A stretch of DNA of 64,000 nt from Brevibacillus invocatus. GTDB lineage: Bacteria; Bacillota; Bacilli; Brevibacillales; Brevibacillaceae. The number at the start of each line of letters is the position of its first letter. Position 1 is the stretch's first letter. Below are positions 54,144 to 64,000 of the stretch, in pieces. A program made the translations under genes and the position numbers. The DNA lies in contig NZ_RHHR01000035.1 in the NCBI RefSeq assembly GCF_003710915.1, positions 1 to 64,000 on the forward strand. Direction: 5' to 3'. The notes under the pieces are model-generated. The model did no database searches. It worked only from the letters and a program-made list of their open reading frames with translations, and was not told the DNA's origin.

Positions 54144-56324
54144 ATGGTCTTGATAGCTTGGATTTACCTACTGGGGATCTGCCTGGGTGGCTGTATATTA
54201 TGGGAAGCACGCAAACACGCAAAGGTCCAAAATGGAAACAATGTGTCTCTTTTGCAGGGCTTAGGCATGATCGCTTGGGGTATCGGTCATCTCCTTCTCC
54301 TGCATTCGTGGATGTGGGTACAAAATCTGAGCGTGCCGGTCTTCCTCGCCTTCTACGTCTTATTTCTCTGGTCCCTGCATCGCTTCCCCCTTCCTGCTTC
54401 TCTCTCCTACGAGCGCTGGAAAGCGGTCATGGATCTGTCGATGTTAATAGGAATCTACGTAGTAATCGCGATATTCAACTGGCTGTCCAAGGATATAGAT
54501 AATACGTTTACCGACTTTATGCAGCTATACAGTGGCTTGCTTCTTTTTGTCCCCGCATTGTGTCTGCTTGCGGGAAACGAATTGACCGCAAAGAGTCCCA
54601 CAAGAACCTCACGCAGAAAGCTTCTGCTCGCTACAATAGGATTTCTCGCAGTGGTAGTGATCCATCCCTATCTGCCGGTATTCGCAAGGGATGCTGCTCT
54701 CCTGACTGTGTCTATCGGCTTATGGCTGGGGCATCGATGGTATGGCAAAATAGACGGGAATGATGCCTTCGATTCTACCTATGAATTTCTGTATGCGAAG
54801 CTGAAGTTCTCTTATTATGACGGGATTGTCATTCTCTTTCTTATGATTGGAACAGCTGCTTCCCTAATCCTGATCCCCGAAATCCCGTTCGAGGGAAAGT
54901 TAGGACTCGCTCTGGGAATCTTGCTGTGCGCAAATCGTTTCTTCCTTTCGAAGCGCTCCAATCACCAATTGCTGAATGAGCTGTTCCTATCGGTGAACCA
55001 GCTGGAGGAGAACTATTCTGCTCAACTGCTTGCCTTGCAGGAAAAGAACAGCCAGCTTACTCAATTGCTTGGTCTGAACCGAAACTATGAGTTTCTGCTC
55101 AATGCCAGAAATGATATACAGATCCGGCCTGTAACGGCTGACTCCTTGCAGGATTTGGTGGAAGAGCTAGTCGGCAACTGGTACGCGAGAGTCCATACCA
55201 TCACTTTCCTTCGTTTAACGCTTGAGTCCGAGGAAGGTGTCATGTATCATGGCGCTCAGCTTGGCGCTACGGATCACCCTGGCGTCATCCTTCGCGTCAC
55301 AGAGCAAATGAAGGTAGATGATCTGCCTGATCCGATGAAATTGATCCGGTTTGTCACGCTGACTGCGGAAGTGAAAGCTGGAGAGTCGGGCGAAAAAGAG
55401 CTGGATCCCACCTTTTTCAGATTTTTACTGTTGCATGTTCACGACTATATTTTGCGTTGCCTGGACGATCGTCGCTCCGTTGCCTTTCGGGGTCTGGAAA
55501 AAGAAATGGAGCTGGCACAACGACTCCAATCTCTGCTGGTTCCAAGAGAGCAGCTTACCCTCGATCGTTTGATTGCACGCACGGTCTATTCTCCTGTTAC
55601 GTATGTTGGGGGAGATTACATCGACTACATACGCATGGATGAGCGATTTACATGCTTCATCGTGGCAGACGTCTCGGGCCACGGTCTTCCGGCCAGTCTA
55701 CTGGCGACAGGCATTCGCAGCGCGGTGCGAGCGGTATTACAAAAAAGCTGTGCACCCGATGAGATTTTGAGCCGCCTCAACCAGCTGCTGTACGATGATT
55801 TGTCCAAGACCCGATCATTTATTACGATGCTGGTCATGGTATACGATGGAGTTGAGCACAAGCTCCGTCTCAGCCGTGCAGGACATCCGCAACCGCTGTA
55901 TGTGTCAGCTACCAAGCAAGTCGTACTACCCTGTGCTGGGGGCGTAGGGCTGGGCTTGCTGCCGAACAGCACATACGTCTCTGAGGATCTCTCATTGGAC
56001 GAGTCTGCAATGATGCTGGTGTATACGGACGGTCTTCTGGATCGGGGCGGAAGCAACAATCAGGCCTATTCGAAAAAATGGCTGGAAGACCTCACTGTAC
56101 TGCTTGGAAATCCTGCTGTAAACTGTATAAGCACGATGGATCGAGTCGAAGCTTTTTTGTGGGAAAAAACGAGAAATTTGCCACAGACTGATGATATTTC
56201 TGTTTTGATCATGCAATTTCAACCGCTAGAGAACGACCCATACGTACATAGCGGGGATAGGAGCCCATCCGTCTATTCGTCCAACATGCCCAATGCGACA
56301 CTGATAAAGGAGGTTAAACCGTGA
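54144..56324 (+). CDS. Multi-pass membrane PP2C phosphatase (RsbU/SpoIIE type)
   Basis: The N-terminal 290 residues hold about eight membrane helices. A short coiled coil (LEENYSAQLLALQEKNSQL) and a GAF-like region (about 345-510) follow, with no recognised ligand. Residues about 515-700 form a PPM phosphatase of the RsbU class: ELAQRLQSLLVP linker, metal-binding GGDYIDY, VADVSGHGLPASLLAT, TDGLLDRG and QTDDISVL. It should dephosphorylate the STAS protein encoded at 57666. It has 726 residues. ATG 54144 follows AAGGTGAT; 70 codons of open frame upstream cover the promoter. The stop overlaps the next gene (GTGA), so translation is coupled. Confidence 0.85.
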   Translation: MVLIAWIYLLGICLGGCILWEARKHAKVQNGNNVSLLQGLGMIAWGIGHLLLLHSWMWVQNLSVPVFLAFYVLFLWSLHRFPLPASLSYERWKAVMDLSMLIGIYVVIAIFNWLSKDIDNTFTDFMQLYSGLLLFVPALCLLAGNELTAKSPTRTSRRKLLLATIGFLAVVVIHPYLPVFARDAALLTVSIGLWLGHRWYGKIDGNDAFDSTYEFLYAKLKFSYYDGIVILFLMIGTAASLILIPEIPFEGKLGLALGILLCANRFFLSKRSNHQLLNELFLSVNQLEENYSAQLLALQEKNSQLTQLLGLNRNYEFLLNARNDIQIRPVTADSLQDLVEELVGNWYARVHTITFLRLTLESEEGVMYHGAQLGATDHPGVILRVTEQMKVDDLPDPMKLIRFVTLTAEVKAGESGEKELDPTFFRFLLLHVHDYILRCLDDRRSVAFRGLEKEMELAQRLQSLLVPREQLTLDRLIARTVYSPVTYVGGDYIDYIRMDERFTCFIVADVSGHGLPASLLATGIRSAVRAVLQKSCAPDEILSRLNQLLYDDLSKTRSFITMLVMVYDGVEHKLRLSRAGHPQPLYVSATKQVVLPCAGGVGLGLLPNSTYVSEDLSLDESAMMLVYTDGLLDRGGSNNQAYSKKWLEDLTVLLGNPAVNCISTMDRVEAFLWEKTRNLPQTDDISVLIMQFQPLENDPYVHSGDRSPSVYSSNMPNATLIKEVKP

Positions 56325-57559
56325 TTCTGTGTGAGCAGTGTCCGAATAATCCTGAATGCCAAAAATGTCTGGATGCCCTGCGCTCCGGCAATTCGGCAAG
56401 GAAAGTCATTCCGCCACGTCCTGTGCGTGTTACTCTACTTGGCAGCAATGAATCAGGCCAGGTCTCCTTGGTCACGGTTAGCCGGACAGCCATTGGCCTG
56501 TACAGCCCCAACCTCCGCCTTCATGATCGTATCGAGGTGGAGCTGGCATACGATTTTCGCATCATTGGCACAGGTCTGAGAGGGATTGAGGGCGATCCTT
56601 TCTATGTTCTGGATATTGATAAAGTGCTTCGTCGTCAGGAAGTATTGGATCGTCTCCTCATCGAGGAATTTCACACCTGGCTGATGAGCGGTGAGCTTGA
56701 TCCCTCCAATATTTTGGTAGACTGGAGAGATCGCGAAGATGAGAGGAGCCGACTCATCAAGCAGGAATTGCAAAAACTGTCTATTTTGAGACAGGTAGAA
56801 ACCATCTTTCTCTATCATTTTGAGGCCGGGAATCTGCGTTCTCTCGGTTCAAGCAGAGCAGAGCCGGACGTCGAACGGGAAATGCGAAGATTGGTGAGCG
56901 AGGCTGCCAGTAGTGGGGCATCTTTGCGGGAGCAGCTGGTATCAGCCAACGGAGAAAAAGTATTTGAGCTGTACGCGTCACCTCTGCCGGATCAGACCTG
57001 TGGAATCGCCTTGATTGACGTGACCGAGGTTATCACGGAGGAGAGGAGACGAAAAAAACGAGAGTGGGAGCTTTATCGCGATCTGATGGGTGTAGTCACG
57101 AAAAATAAGTTACTGCTCTTGAGCGATGAGGAGCTGTTCTTCCTGCTTCGGGAGGGGCGAAAGCTGCTGTCGATTGATCTTCATGCTCCGGAAGATTTGG
57201 CTGAGCTGCGTTTTGCGTTCAGGCGAGCGTTGGAGCCTATGAAAATACCAGACAAGCGGCTTTTGCAATACATGGTAGCGGTGAATGAGGCTGCATCTAA
57301 CACGATCAAACACGGAAATGGCGGAACAGTCACACTGTACGTGCTGTCTGACTGGACGAAGTGCAGAACGGTCATCCACGACCAGGGACAGGGAATTGTC
57401 CTGGAGGACCTGCCACGCGCTACGCTGCTGCAAGGCTACTCCACCCAACAGTCCCTAGGGGTGGGCTTTCATGTGATGCTTCAATATTGTGACAGGCTGT
57501 TTCTTGGAAGCTCCCATGCGGGCACGAAGCTGATCCTTGAATGTGGAAACAATCCTTGA
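56321..57559 (+). CDS. Cys4-motif, HATPase anti-sigma-like protein
   Basis: The protein starts with C-x2-C-x5-C-x2-C (Cys4, 7, 13, 16), a likely zinc or Fe-S site. Residues about 32-105 (PPRPVRVTLLG, VSRTAIGLYSP) look like a small beta-barrel that could be PilZ-related, though the usual PilZ arginines are not convincing. Residues about 150-250 look PAS-like. The C-terminal 130 residues are an RsbW-type HATPase: N-box NEAASNTIKHGNGG, G1 box DQGQGI and glycine-rich GVGFHVM. It would act as a serine kinase or anti-sigma factor for the STAS partner. It has 412 residues, far longer than RsbW (about 160). Start is GTG, overlapping the phosphatase stop by 4 bases. Confidence 0.8.
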   Translation: MILCEQCPNNPECQKCLDALRSGNSARKVIPPRPVRVTLLGSNESGQVSLVTVSRTAIGLYSPNLRLHDRIEVELAYDFRIIGTGLRGIEGDPFYVLDIDKVLRRQEVLDRLLIEEFHTWLMSGELDPSNILVDWRDREDERSRLIKQELQKLSILRQVETIFLYHFEAGNLRSLGSSRAEPDVEREMRRLVSEAASSGASLREQLVSANGEKVFELYASPLPDQTCGIALIDVTEVITEERRRKKREWELYRDLMGVVTKNKLLLLSDEELFFLLREGRKLLSIDLHAPEDLAELRFAFRRALEPMKIPDKRLLQYMVAVNEAASNTIKHGNGGTVTLYVLSDWTKCRTVIHDQGQGIVLEDLPRATLLQGYSTQQSLGVGFHVMLQYCDRLFLGSSHAGTKLILECGNNP

Positions 57560-57583
57560 CCGTACAGATTTGAAGCGGCTTTG

Positions 57584-57611
57584 AGGTTTATATAGAATGG
57601 AATCAGGGAAA
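57584..57611 (+). promoter_or_regulatory. Sigma-B-like promoter of the STAS gene
   Basis: AGGTTTAT (57584-57591) and GGGAAA (57606-57611) have the same 22-base offset as the promoter at 54077. It lies 55 bases before the ATG at 57666. This gives the antagonist its own promoter in addition to any read-through from the upstream operon. Confidence 0.6.
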
Positions 57612-57665
57612 TGAATCAGTGTGGAATGACTATCGTACGTAAATGATACCGAGAGGGGTTAAAAT

Positions 57666-57980
57666 ATGGACTACCGGGCAACTGAGACTAATGGGCATGC
57701 CACGTTATTTTTTGCCGGGGAGCTGGACATGGCTGTAGGAGATCAGGTCGGTCAGCTGCTTCAGCAATACGGAGAACGTAACCAGACCGTAAGAGTTGAT
57801 TTTCAGCAAGTCTCTTTTGTGGATTCATCGGGAATCGGCAGTTTGTTCTTTACCACGAAAGAATTGCTCTCATTGGGGAAACAGGTGGAGATTGTCAATG
57901 TACGTGAGGAGATCTTGGATATTTTGCACGTGCTTGGCTTTACCCAAGCATTGGGGATCACCGTGGGAAAGGCCGAATAA
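57666..57980 (+). CDS. STAS-domain anti-sigma factor antagonist
   Basis: This small RsbV/SpoIIAA-like protein has GHATLFFAGELDMAVGDQV for the first strand pair. The phosphorylatable serine lies in FVDSSGIGSLFF (about residues 54-65), and a C-terminal helix follows. It has 104 residues. GAGAGGGG precedes the ATG. The phosphatase and HATPase encoded just upstream are its expected partners: unphosphorylated STAS would bind the HATPase and release its sigma factor or other target. Confidence 0.9.
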   Translation: MDYRATETNGHATLFFAGELDMAVGDQVGQLLQQYGERNQTVRVDFQQVSFVDSSGIGSLFFTTKELLSLGKQVEIVNVREEILDILHVLGFTQALGITVGKAE

Positions 57981-57987
57981 ACCGGGT

Positions 57988-58017
57988 TTGACGCAAAACC
58001 GTCTATTTGTATATAAT
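57988..58017 (+). promoter_or_regulatory. Sigma-A promoter of valS
   Basis: TTGACG (57988-57993) and TATAAT (58012-58017) are 18 bases apart, immediately upstream of the T-box leader. Confidence 0.8.
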
Positions 58018-58019
58018 AT

Positions 58020-58297
58020 GTTGTAGCTGTCAACTACATATGTCATCAACGATGATCGGGAAGAGTAGGTCAGGACGCCTTTTCAGAGAAGAGAATCACA
58101 GCTGAAAGATTCTCTAAGGCAAGAATGGTCGAATGTCGCCCAGGAGTTGTTCCGGTGAAGCTGCACGTGTAGCCGGAAACGGTTCGCAGCCGTTATCTTG
58201 TTTGAGGGAATACACAATCGCTGTGTTAGGCATTGTGTGTTAACAAAGGTGGTACCGCGAAAATATCCTTTCGTCCTTTGGATGAAGGGTTTTTTTT
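58020..58297 (+). promoter_or_regulatory. T-box riboswitch controlling valS
   Basis: The leader contains the T-box sequence AAGGTGGTACCGCG (58246-58259), which pairs with the uncharged tRNA acceptor end in the antiterminator. Upstream lies a Stem I region with an AGTA-type motif (GGAAGAGTAGGTC) and a candidate specifier GTC at 58135-58137, a valine codon. The intrinsic terminator has arms 58267-58276 and 58280-58289, with G-U pairs, followed by eight T residues. When uncharged tRNA-Val binds, read-through into valS is expected. The exact specifier position is an inference; another GTC occurs at 58128. Confidence 0.9.
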
Positions 58298-58320
58298 ATT
58301 ATTTTGAAGGAGGAAAAGCC

Positions 58321-60993
58321 ATGTCAACGCAACAAACACAAGACATTGATCAACTGCTGCCGAAAAATTATGATCCCAAGGCTGCAGAAAGCAAATGGTA
58401 TCCATACTGGGTGGAGAAAGGGTTTTTCAAAGCAGAACGCGATCCGCAGAAAAAACCATTCACCATCGTCATTCCGCCTCCAAACGTGACGGGCAAGCTG
58501 CATCTGGGTCATGCGTTGGATACGACCTTACAGGATATCATTACCCGTACGAAAAGAATGCAAGGCTATAGTACGCTTTTTCTCCCTGGAATGGACCACG
58601 CGGGTATCGCAACACAGGCGCGTGTAGAATCGACACTGCGCGAAGAAGGCATCTCTCGCTACGATCTGGGCCGGGAAAAATTCGTGGAAAAGGTGTGGGA
58701 GTGGAAGCACGTCTACGCAGGTCATATTCTTGAACAGTGGGAAAAGCTTGGGCTTGCCCTCGACTACTCCCGTGATCGTTTTACGATGGACGAAGGGTTC
58801 TCTCGCGCCGTTCGCGAGGTTTTTGTTCGTCTGTATGAAAAAGGGCTGATCTATCGTGCCAATCGGATCATCAACTGGGACCCTGCAGCACGTACGGCGT
58901 TGTCGGATATTGAGGTTATCTACAAGGAAGTAAAAGGTGCCATGCACCACATGCGCTACCCGCTGGCAGATGGTTCGGGCTTTATTGAAGTGGCCACTAC
59001 TCGACCTGAGACGATGCTCGGGGATACTGCTGTAGCCGTTCATCCTGAAGACGAGCGCTACAAGCACTTGGTAGGCAAAACCGTGATCCTGCCAATCGTA
59101 GGCCGCGAGATTCCAATCGTGGCAGATGATTACGTAGATCCTGAGTTTGGTTCCGGTGCAGTAAAAATCACACCTGCTCACGATCCGAATGACTTTGAAC
59201 TGGGTCTGCGTCACAACTTGCCACAGATCGTTGTCATGGACGAAACGGGCAAGATGAACGAACAAGCCGGAATTTACCACGGACTGGATCGCTTTGCATG
59301 CCGCAAGCAGATCATTAAGGATTTGAGCGAGCAAGGCATCATGTTCAAGGTTGAGGAGCACGTCCACCAAGTCGGTCACAGCGAACGCAGCGACGCGGTT
59401 GTTGAACCGTACCTGTCGACACAGTGGTTTGTAAAAATGCAGCCTCTTGCAGATGCATCCTTGGCCAACGCAGCGAGTGAAGAGAGTGTCAAGTTCGTCC
59501 CAGAACGCTTTAAAAACAACTACCTGCGCTGGATTGAAAACATTCGCGACTGGTGCATTTCCCGCCAGCTTTGGTGGGGACATCGGATTCCAGCCTGGTA
59601 CTGTGCAGATTGTGGAGAAACCATCGTTTCTCGTGAAGATGTAACAGAATGCGCTAGCTGCCACAGTCACAAGCTGGAGCAGGATAACGACGTTCTGGAT
59701 ACCTGGTTCTCCTCGGGTCTGTGGCCGTTCGCGACACTGGGCTGGCCGGAAGAGACAGAGGATCTGAAGTACTTCTATCCGACCAATGTACTTGTTACAG
59801 GCTACGACATTATCTTTTTCTGGGTAGCCCGGATGATTTTCAACGGCTTGGAATTTACAGGTCAAAATCCGTTCGAACATGTGCTGATTCACGGTATCAT
59901 CCGCGATTCCGAGGGACGCAAGATGTCCAAGTCACTCGGCAACGGGGTTGATCCGATGGAAGTGATCGAGAAGTACGGAGCGGATGCGCTGCGCTATACG
60001 TTGGCTACCGGAAACTCGCCAGGGAACGATCAGCGCTTCTACTGGGAAAAGGTAGAGTCCAACCGCAACTTCGCCAATAAAATCTGGAATGCTTCCCGCT
60101 TTGCATTGATGAACCTGTCTGGCTTCCGTTACGAGGACATTGATCTCAGTGGTGAGCTGTCTACACCGGATAAATGGATTTTGTCCCGACTGCAAGCTAC
60201 GATCGCAGATGTGACGCGACTGTCCGACAGCTTTGAATTCGGGGAAGTAGGACGCGTCCTCTACAACTTTATTTGGGATGACCTCTGCGACTGGTATATT
60301 GAGATGGCCAAATTGCCGCTGTATGGCAACGACGAGGCAGCCAAGAAAACGACACAATCCGTCTTGGTGACGGTTCTGGATCAAACACTTCGCCTCCTGC
60401 ATCCGTTCATGCCGTTTATGACGGAAGAAATTTGGCAAGCGCTTCCGCATGAAGGAGAGAGCATTACGGTTGCAGCATGGCCGACAGTCAACGAAAATTG
60501 GATCTTTGCAGATGCAGAGGCAGAGATGAGCCTCTTGGTTGACGTCATCCGCAGTGTGCGCAATATTCGTGCCGAAGTGAACGTGCCGATGTCCAAAAAG
60601 ATTGAGCTTCTAATCAAGCCAAGCGATGCCGTAGCTTTGGAAAGACTGACACGCGGTGAAGAGTATATTTCTCGTTTCTGCAATCCGGAACGTCTGGAAA
60701 TCAGCCAAGAGCTGAGGACCCCTGACAAGGCGATGTCTGCTGTAGTCAGCGGAGCAGAATTATTCCTCCCGCTCGCAGGGTTGATCGATTTGGATCAAGA
60801 GCTGGCACGCCTGGAAAAAGAGCTGGCTACATTGAACAACGAAGTGGAGCGAATCGAGAAAAAACTCAACAACGCCGGTTTTATGGCGAAAGCACCTGCA
60901 AAAGTCGTAGAAGAAGAAAAAGCAAAAATGGCAGACTACATGGAAAAACGGGATAAAGTTATTGCCCGGCTTGCTGAATTGAAGGGCGCATGA
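58321..60993 (+). CDS. valS: Valyl-tRNA synthetase
   Basis: This class Ia synthetase charges tRNA-Val. The HIGH motif appears as HLGH in [12 protein letters not shown] and KMSKS in [11 protein letters not shown]. The editing domain has [17 protein letters not shown]. The C-terminal coiled coil ([22 protein letters not shown]) contacts the tRNA. It has 890 residues. ATG 58321 follows AAGGAGGAAAAG, directly after the T-box terminator. Confidence 0.97.
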   Translation: MSTQQTQDIDQLLPKNYDPKAAESKWYPYWVEKGFFKAERDPQKKPFTIVIPPPNVTGKLHLGHALDTTLQDIITRTKRMQGYSTLFLPGMDHAGIATQARVESTLREEGISRYDLGREKFVEKVWEWKHVYAGHILEQWEKLGLALDYSRDRFTMDEGFSRAVREVFVRLYEKGLIYRANRIINWDPAARTALSDIEVIYKEVKGAMHHMRYPLADGSGFIEVATTRPETMLGDTAVAVHPEDERYKHLVGKTVILPIVGREIPIVADDYVDPEFGSGAVKITPAHDPNDFELGLRHNLPQIVVMDETGKMNEQAGIYHGLDRFACRKQIIKDLSEQGIMFKVEEHVHQVGHSERSDAVVEPYLSTQWFVKMQPLADASLANAASEESVKFVPERFKNNYLRWIENIRDWCISRQLWWGHRIPAWYCADCGETIVSREDVTECASCHSHKLEQDNDVLDTWFSSGLWPFATLGWPEETEDLKYFYPTNVLVTGYDIIFFWVARMIFNGLEFTGQNPFEHVLIHGIIRDSEGRKMSKSLGNGVDPMEVIEKYGADALRYTLATGNSPGNDQRFYWEKVESNRNFANKIWNASRFALMNLSGFRYEDIDLSGELSTPDKWILSRLQATIADVTRLSDSFEFGEVGRVLYNFIWDDLCDWYIEMAKLPLYGNDEAAKKTTQSVLVTVLDQTLRLLHPFMPFMTEEIWQALPHEGESITVAAWPTVNENWIFADAEAEMSLLVDVIRSVRNIRAEVNVPMSKKIELLIKPSDAVALERLTRGEEYISRFCNPERLEISQELRTPDKAMSAVVSGAELFLPLAGLIDLDQELARLEKELATLNNEVERIEKKLNNAGFMAKAPAKVVEEEKAKMADYMEKRDKVIARLAELKGA

Positions 60994-61035
60994 TTCGCCG
61001 TTTCATCGCATAATTTGAGAATGGAGCATTGCGGT

Positions 61036-62406
61036 ATGAGTGCAGAAGAATTTGTGGAATACGAAGAAGGGCTCGATTGGCTGCACGGTCTTTTGAGATT
61101 CGGTGCCAGACCGGGTCTAGAACGGATGAATTGGGTCCTGGAGGAATTCAATCATCCCGAACGAAGACTGGCGTTTATTCACGTCGCAGGGACGAATGGA
61201 AAAGGATCTACCTGCGCGTTTCTGACGCAGATGCTGATGGAGGCGAACTACAGCGTAGGGACCTTCACATCCCCGTACATGGTTGATTTTCGGGAACGGA
61301 TTCGATACAACGGCAGTATGATTTCCCAAGAGGATTTACTGACTTTGATGAATGAAGTGAAAGTCCTGGTAGATCGCTGTGAAAAAGAGACCTCTTTTGG
61401 CTCCCTGACGGAGTTTGAAGTCATTACAATCATTGCGATCCTGTACTTTGCCAGGGTAGTTAGACCGGCTGTAGTGGTTTGGGAGACGGGACTCGGGGGA
61501 CGATTGGATTCGACGAATGTCGTCTCGCCCATCGTTTCTGTCATCACGAATGTTGGAATGGATCACACGCAAGTACTTGGCAACAGCCTGGAGGAAATTG
61601 CACGAGAAAAAGCGGGTATTATCAAGCCGGGTGTTCCTGTCGTTACCGGAGAACGCAGGCCGGAGGTACTCGCTGTACTCCAGGATAAGGCGAAGCAAAC
61701 CAGAAGCACGCTGTACCAGATCGGCAACCACTTTGATGCACAGCAGGTAGCAGAACAGTTGGGTGAACAACAGCTGCGTTACAAGAGCATCCATCGCCGG
61801 GAGCCCAGCAGCTATCGTTTGACCATGAATGGCATGCATCAGACGGATAACGCCGCTGTCGCTTTAATGACGATAGACGTGCTGCGAAACTACTTTTCCT
61901 ATTTGCTGGAGGAAGAAGAAATCGTTCGTGGTTTGCAACAAACCCGCTGGCCTGGCCGTCTAGAAATAGTCTCCCCTAGACCGATGGTAGTCTTGGACGG
62001 GGCACACAACCAAGAGGGAATTGCGGCCTTGACGGGTAGTTTGAAACAGCTTTTGCCGGCGGGGACGCGTTTGCATCTGCTGTTTGCAGGGCTGGGAGAT
62101 AAGCCTCTGACAGGGATGGCAAAGGCACTCGACCCATTGAAGGATCAAATCGAAGCCCTTCATGTGACTTCGTTTGATTTTCCGCGAGCCGCTGACGCGC
62201 AGACCTTGTATGAAGCGTTTCGAACAGGAGGATGGGAAGACGAGTATTTGGATACCGTCCCCGACTGGCGTGCTTTTCTCTTATCTTGGATGCAAGAGAA
62301 GCAATCGGCGAAGGCGGATGACTGGCTAGTCATCTGCGGTTCGCTCTACTTCATCGCCCAAGTGCGCGCATTCTTTCCCACTACAGTAGAAGAGGCAGGT
62401 GAATAG
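61036..62406 (+). CDS. folC: Folylpolyglutamate synthase/dihydrofolate synthase
   Basis: This adds glutamate to folates and, in many bacteria, makes dihydrofolate. The P-loop is [14 protein letters not shown], with [26 protein letters not shown] and DGAHNQEGI. It has 456 residues. ATG 61036 has GGAG ten bases upstream; a TTG seven codons earlier is in frame. valS-folC is the B. subtilis order. It ends one base before the murC start codon. Confidence 0.94.
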   Translation: MSAEEFVEYEEGLDWLHGLLRFGARPGLERMNWVLEEFNHPERRLAFIHVAGTNGKGSTCAFLTQMLMEANYSVGTFTSPYMVDFRERIRYNGSMISQEDLLTLMNEVKVLVDRCEKETSFGSLTEFEVITIIAILYFARVVRPAVVVWETGLGGRLDSTNVVSPIVSVITNVGMDHTQVLGNSLEEIAREKAGIIKPGVPVVTGERRPEVLAVLQDKAKQTRSTLYQIGNHFDAQQVAEQLGEQQLRYKSIHRREPSSYRLTMNGMHQTDNAAVALMTIDVLRNYFSYLLEEEEIVRGLQQTRWPGRLEIVSPRPMVVLDGAHNQEGIAALTGSLKQLLPAGTRLHLLFAGLGDKPLTGMAKALDPLKDQIEALHVTSFDFPRAADAQTLYEAFRTGGWEDEYLDTVPDWRAFLLSWMQEKQSAKADDWLVICGSLYFIAQVRAFFPTTVEEAGE

Positions 62407-62407
62407 G

Positions 62408-63790
62408 GTGGATCAGGCACAACACGTCCACTTTGTGGGCATCGGCGGATATGGTATGAGTGCGATTGCTCGTGTCTTGATTGACCTTGGTGTAAAGGTA
62501 ACCGGCTCGGATGTCGCTTTGAATGACTTGGCGAAAAAGCTGGAAGCAAGAGGTGCAATCGTGCATATTGGCCATTCTGCGTCCCACATCGAAGGAGCAG
62601 ACATGATCGTATATTCCACCAGTATTCCCAAAGACAATCCGGAGGTCGTTGCGGCACAGGAGCAAGGCATCCCTGTCTTGCATCGCTCTCAAATGCTTGC
62701 CCAAATCTTGAACGAGCGTACAGGAGTTGCAGTAGCAGGTGCTCATGGCAAGACAACGACCACCTCCATGATCGCTCATGTGTTAGAAGAGTGCGGCGTA
62801 GATCCGACGTTTATTATCGGCGGAGAGCTGGTGAATGCAGGGACCAATGCCAAGGCAGGTTCCAGCCCATACGTAGTTGCAGAGGCAGATGAAAGTGACG
62901 GCTCCTTTTTGGAGTACCGACCAGTCTATGAAATCGTAACAAGTATTGAGCCAGATCATCTGGAGCATTTTGATGGTGATTTCAACAATTTGAAGCAAGC
63001 GTACGTCAAATTTTTGGGCCATCTCAAGCCAGGTGGCAAAGCTGTGCTCTGCATCGACGATGTTCATGTGAGAGAGGTGCTTCCTACTGTCACGGAATCG
63101 GTTATTACCTATGCCATCCAAGAGCCTTTTGCAGGGCAGGCAGATTACAGAACGAGTGAAATAGAGTGTGGGGATCGACGGGCGAAATGCCTGATCTATC
63201 ATCAGGATCGTTTACTGGGAGAGATGTCTCTCAACGTTCCAGGAAAGCACAATATCGCCAATGCGTTGGCAGCGGCCATCGTCTGTCTCGATATTGGCCT
63301 TGACTTTGAGCAGATTGCTGCTGCGCTGACCACGTTCCGCGGGGCCAAGCGTCGCTTTCAAATCATTGGTGAGGCCAGGGACATTCTTGTCGTAGATGAC
63401 TATGCTCACCATCCAACGGAAATTATTGCGACCCTTCGCGGTGCCAGAGCATCCGGGAAACGGGTGATTGCTGTCTTCCAACCGCAACGCTACACCCGTA
63501 CCTATTTTCTGATGGATGAGTTCAGCCGTGCTTTTGGTGAGGCGGACGAAGTGATCATTACCGATATCTACTCGCCTGCTGGGGAGGCAAGAATCGAAGG
63601 GGTTAACTCTGAGGTTCTGGTCCAGAAGATCAGAGATAACAGCCATCCCCGTGCGCAGTATATCCCTACGAAGGAGCAAGTTCAGGAGCATCTCTACCAA
63701 GAGCTGAAGCCGGGAGATCTGGTTCTGACGATGGGAGCCGGAGACATCTGGAAGTCGGCCTACTGGCTGGCAGAGAAAATCGGGAAATAA
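62408..63790 (+). CDS. murC: UDP-N-acetylmuramate--L-alanine ligase
   Basis: This Mur ligase adds L-alanine to UDP-MurNAc in peptidoglycan synthesis. [17 protein letters not shown] is the N-terminal UDP-binding motif. The ATP loop is [16 protein letters not shown], and [10 protein letters not shown] and FQPQRYTRT are MurC signatures. It has 460 residues. GTG 62408 follows AGGTGAATAG; a GTG three codons earlier overlaps folC. A terminator follows. Confidence 0.95.
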   Translation: MDQAQHVHFVGIGGYGMSAIARVLIDLGVKVTGSDVALNDLAKKLEARGAIVHIGHSASHIEGADMIVYSTSIPKDNPEVVAAQEQGIPVLHRSQMLAQILNERTGVAVAGAHGKTTTTSMIAHVLEECGVDPTFIIGGELVNAGTNAKAGSSPYVVAEADESDGSFLEYRPVYEIVTSIEPDHLEHFDGDFNNLKQAYVKFLGHLKPGGKAVLCIDDVHVREVLPTVTESVITYAIQEPFAGQADYRTSEIECGDRRAKCLIYHQDRLLGEMSLNVPGKHNIANALAAAIVCLDIGLDFEQIAAALTTFRGAKRRFQIIGEARDILVVDDYAHHPTEIIATLRGARASGKRVIAVFQPQRYTRTYFLMDEFSRAFGEADEVIITDIYSPAGEARIEGVNSEVLVQKIRDNSHPRAQYIPTKEQVQEHLYQELKPGDLVLTMGAGDIWKSAYWLAEKIGK

Positions 63791-63800
63791 TGCATGAAGG

Positions 63801-63837
63801 AAAAGCCTTTTTCGCTTCCGAGCGAAGGGGCTTTTTT
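63801..63837 (+). terminator. Terminator after murC
   Basis: The outer arms AAAAGCC (63801-63807) and GGCTTTT (63829-63835) and an inner stem TTCGC/GCGAA form a long hairpin ending in a T run. Confidence 0.82.
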
Positions 63838-63931
63838 CTTTAGACGTGCTTACTTATGCTCTTGAAGGCATAAGATTATGAAATTCATTCCGTTGTAAGC
63901 ATTACGAGAGATTACTATAAGAAAAGTTAAA

Positions 63932-64000
63932 TTGAATGCATGGAAGCTGGAACCCAAGCTGGAGATGCATGATATCTCGGTTATTTTGGACGAGGTATTG
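63932..64000 (+). CDS. Possible start of an unidentified gene, cut by the window edge
   Basis: The last 69 bases are open from a TTG codon and read LNAWKLEPKLEMHDISVILDEVL in two parts of protein-like composition. No clear ribosome binding site precedes the TTG, and ATG at 63965 is another possible start. The gene, if real, continues beyond the window. No family can be assigned from 23 codons. Confidence 0.3.
   Translation, partial: MNAWKLEPKLEMHDISVILDEVL

Overview
This window looks like chromosomal DNA of a Brevibacillus-type bacterium: a spore-forming, Gram-positive member of the Bacillales/Paenibacillaceae with moderate GC. The support is strong AGGAGG-type ribosome binding sites with frequent GTG and TTG starts, the blocks racE-gerM-rph-rdgB-ysnB, tig-clpP-clpX-lonB-lon-engB, hemAXCDBL, hemEHY, spoVID-ysxE and valS-folC-murC, a valS T-box leader, and spore genes. 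The species is inferred from gene order and protein character, not from a database search.

Region 1 (0-2.4 kb): a phosphomutase gene cut off at its 3' end about 75 bases from the window edge, and a divergent GDP-mannose dehydratase gene. Region 2 (2.5-12.9 kb): a peptide and asparagine utilisation locus. It holds an asparaginase, an oligopeptide-binding lipoprotein, a sigma-54 activator, a PepV-like dipeptidase and a complete Opp/Dpp ABC transporter. A near-consensus -24/-12 promoter precedes the asparaginase gene, so the linked activator probably drives the locus. Region 3 (12.9-15.4 kb): a small membrane protein followed by three decayed genes (LysR regulator, PhzF-like, M20 peptidase), each with an internal deletion. 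Region 4 (15.4-21.1 kb): a superoxide dismutase with a long N-terminal extension, then racE, gerM, an MFS remnant, rph, rdgB and ysnB. Region 5 (21.2-30 kb): chaperone and protease genes; lonB has an excellent sigma-F-type promoter. Region 6 (30-32.4 kb): a cytoplasmic GH84 (O-GlcNAcase-like) protein and an EamA transporter.

Region 7 (32.6-50.2 kb): haem synthesis in two blocks, hemAXCDBL and hemEHY. They are separated by about 8 kb of accessory genes: a GyrI-like protein, a DUF1266-like protein, a DUF4309-NodB lipoprotein, a broken histidine phosphatase, an alpha/beta hydrolase, a secreted 5'-nucleotidase and a PadR-HAAS-DUF4097 operon. Region 8 (50.2-53.8 kb): spoVID and two adjacent CotS/YsxE-family kinase-like spore proteins that lack different catalytic residues. 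Region 9 (54-58 kb): the most interesting part, a partner-switching module. It consists of a multi-pass membrane PP2C phosphatase, a multidomain Cys4/HATPase anti-sigma-like kinase and a STAS antagonist. Both transcription units of the module, and the alpha/beta hydrolase gene at 42 kb, carry the same sigma-B-like promoter signature AGGTTT-N16-GGG. Region 10 (58-63.8 kb): T-box-controlled valS, then folC and murC.

No tRNA, rRNA, CRISPR array or intact insertion sequence was recognised.
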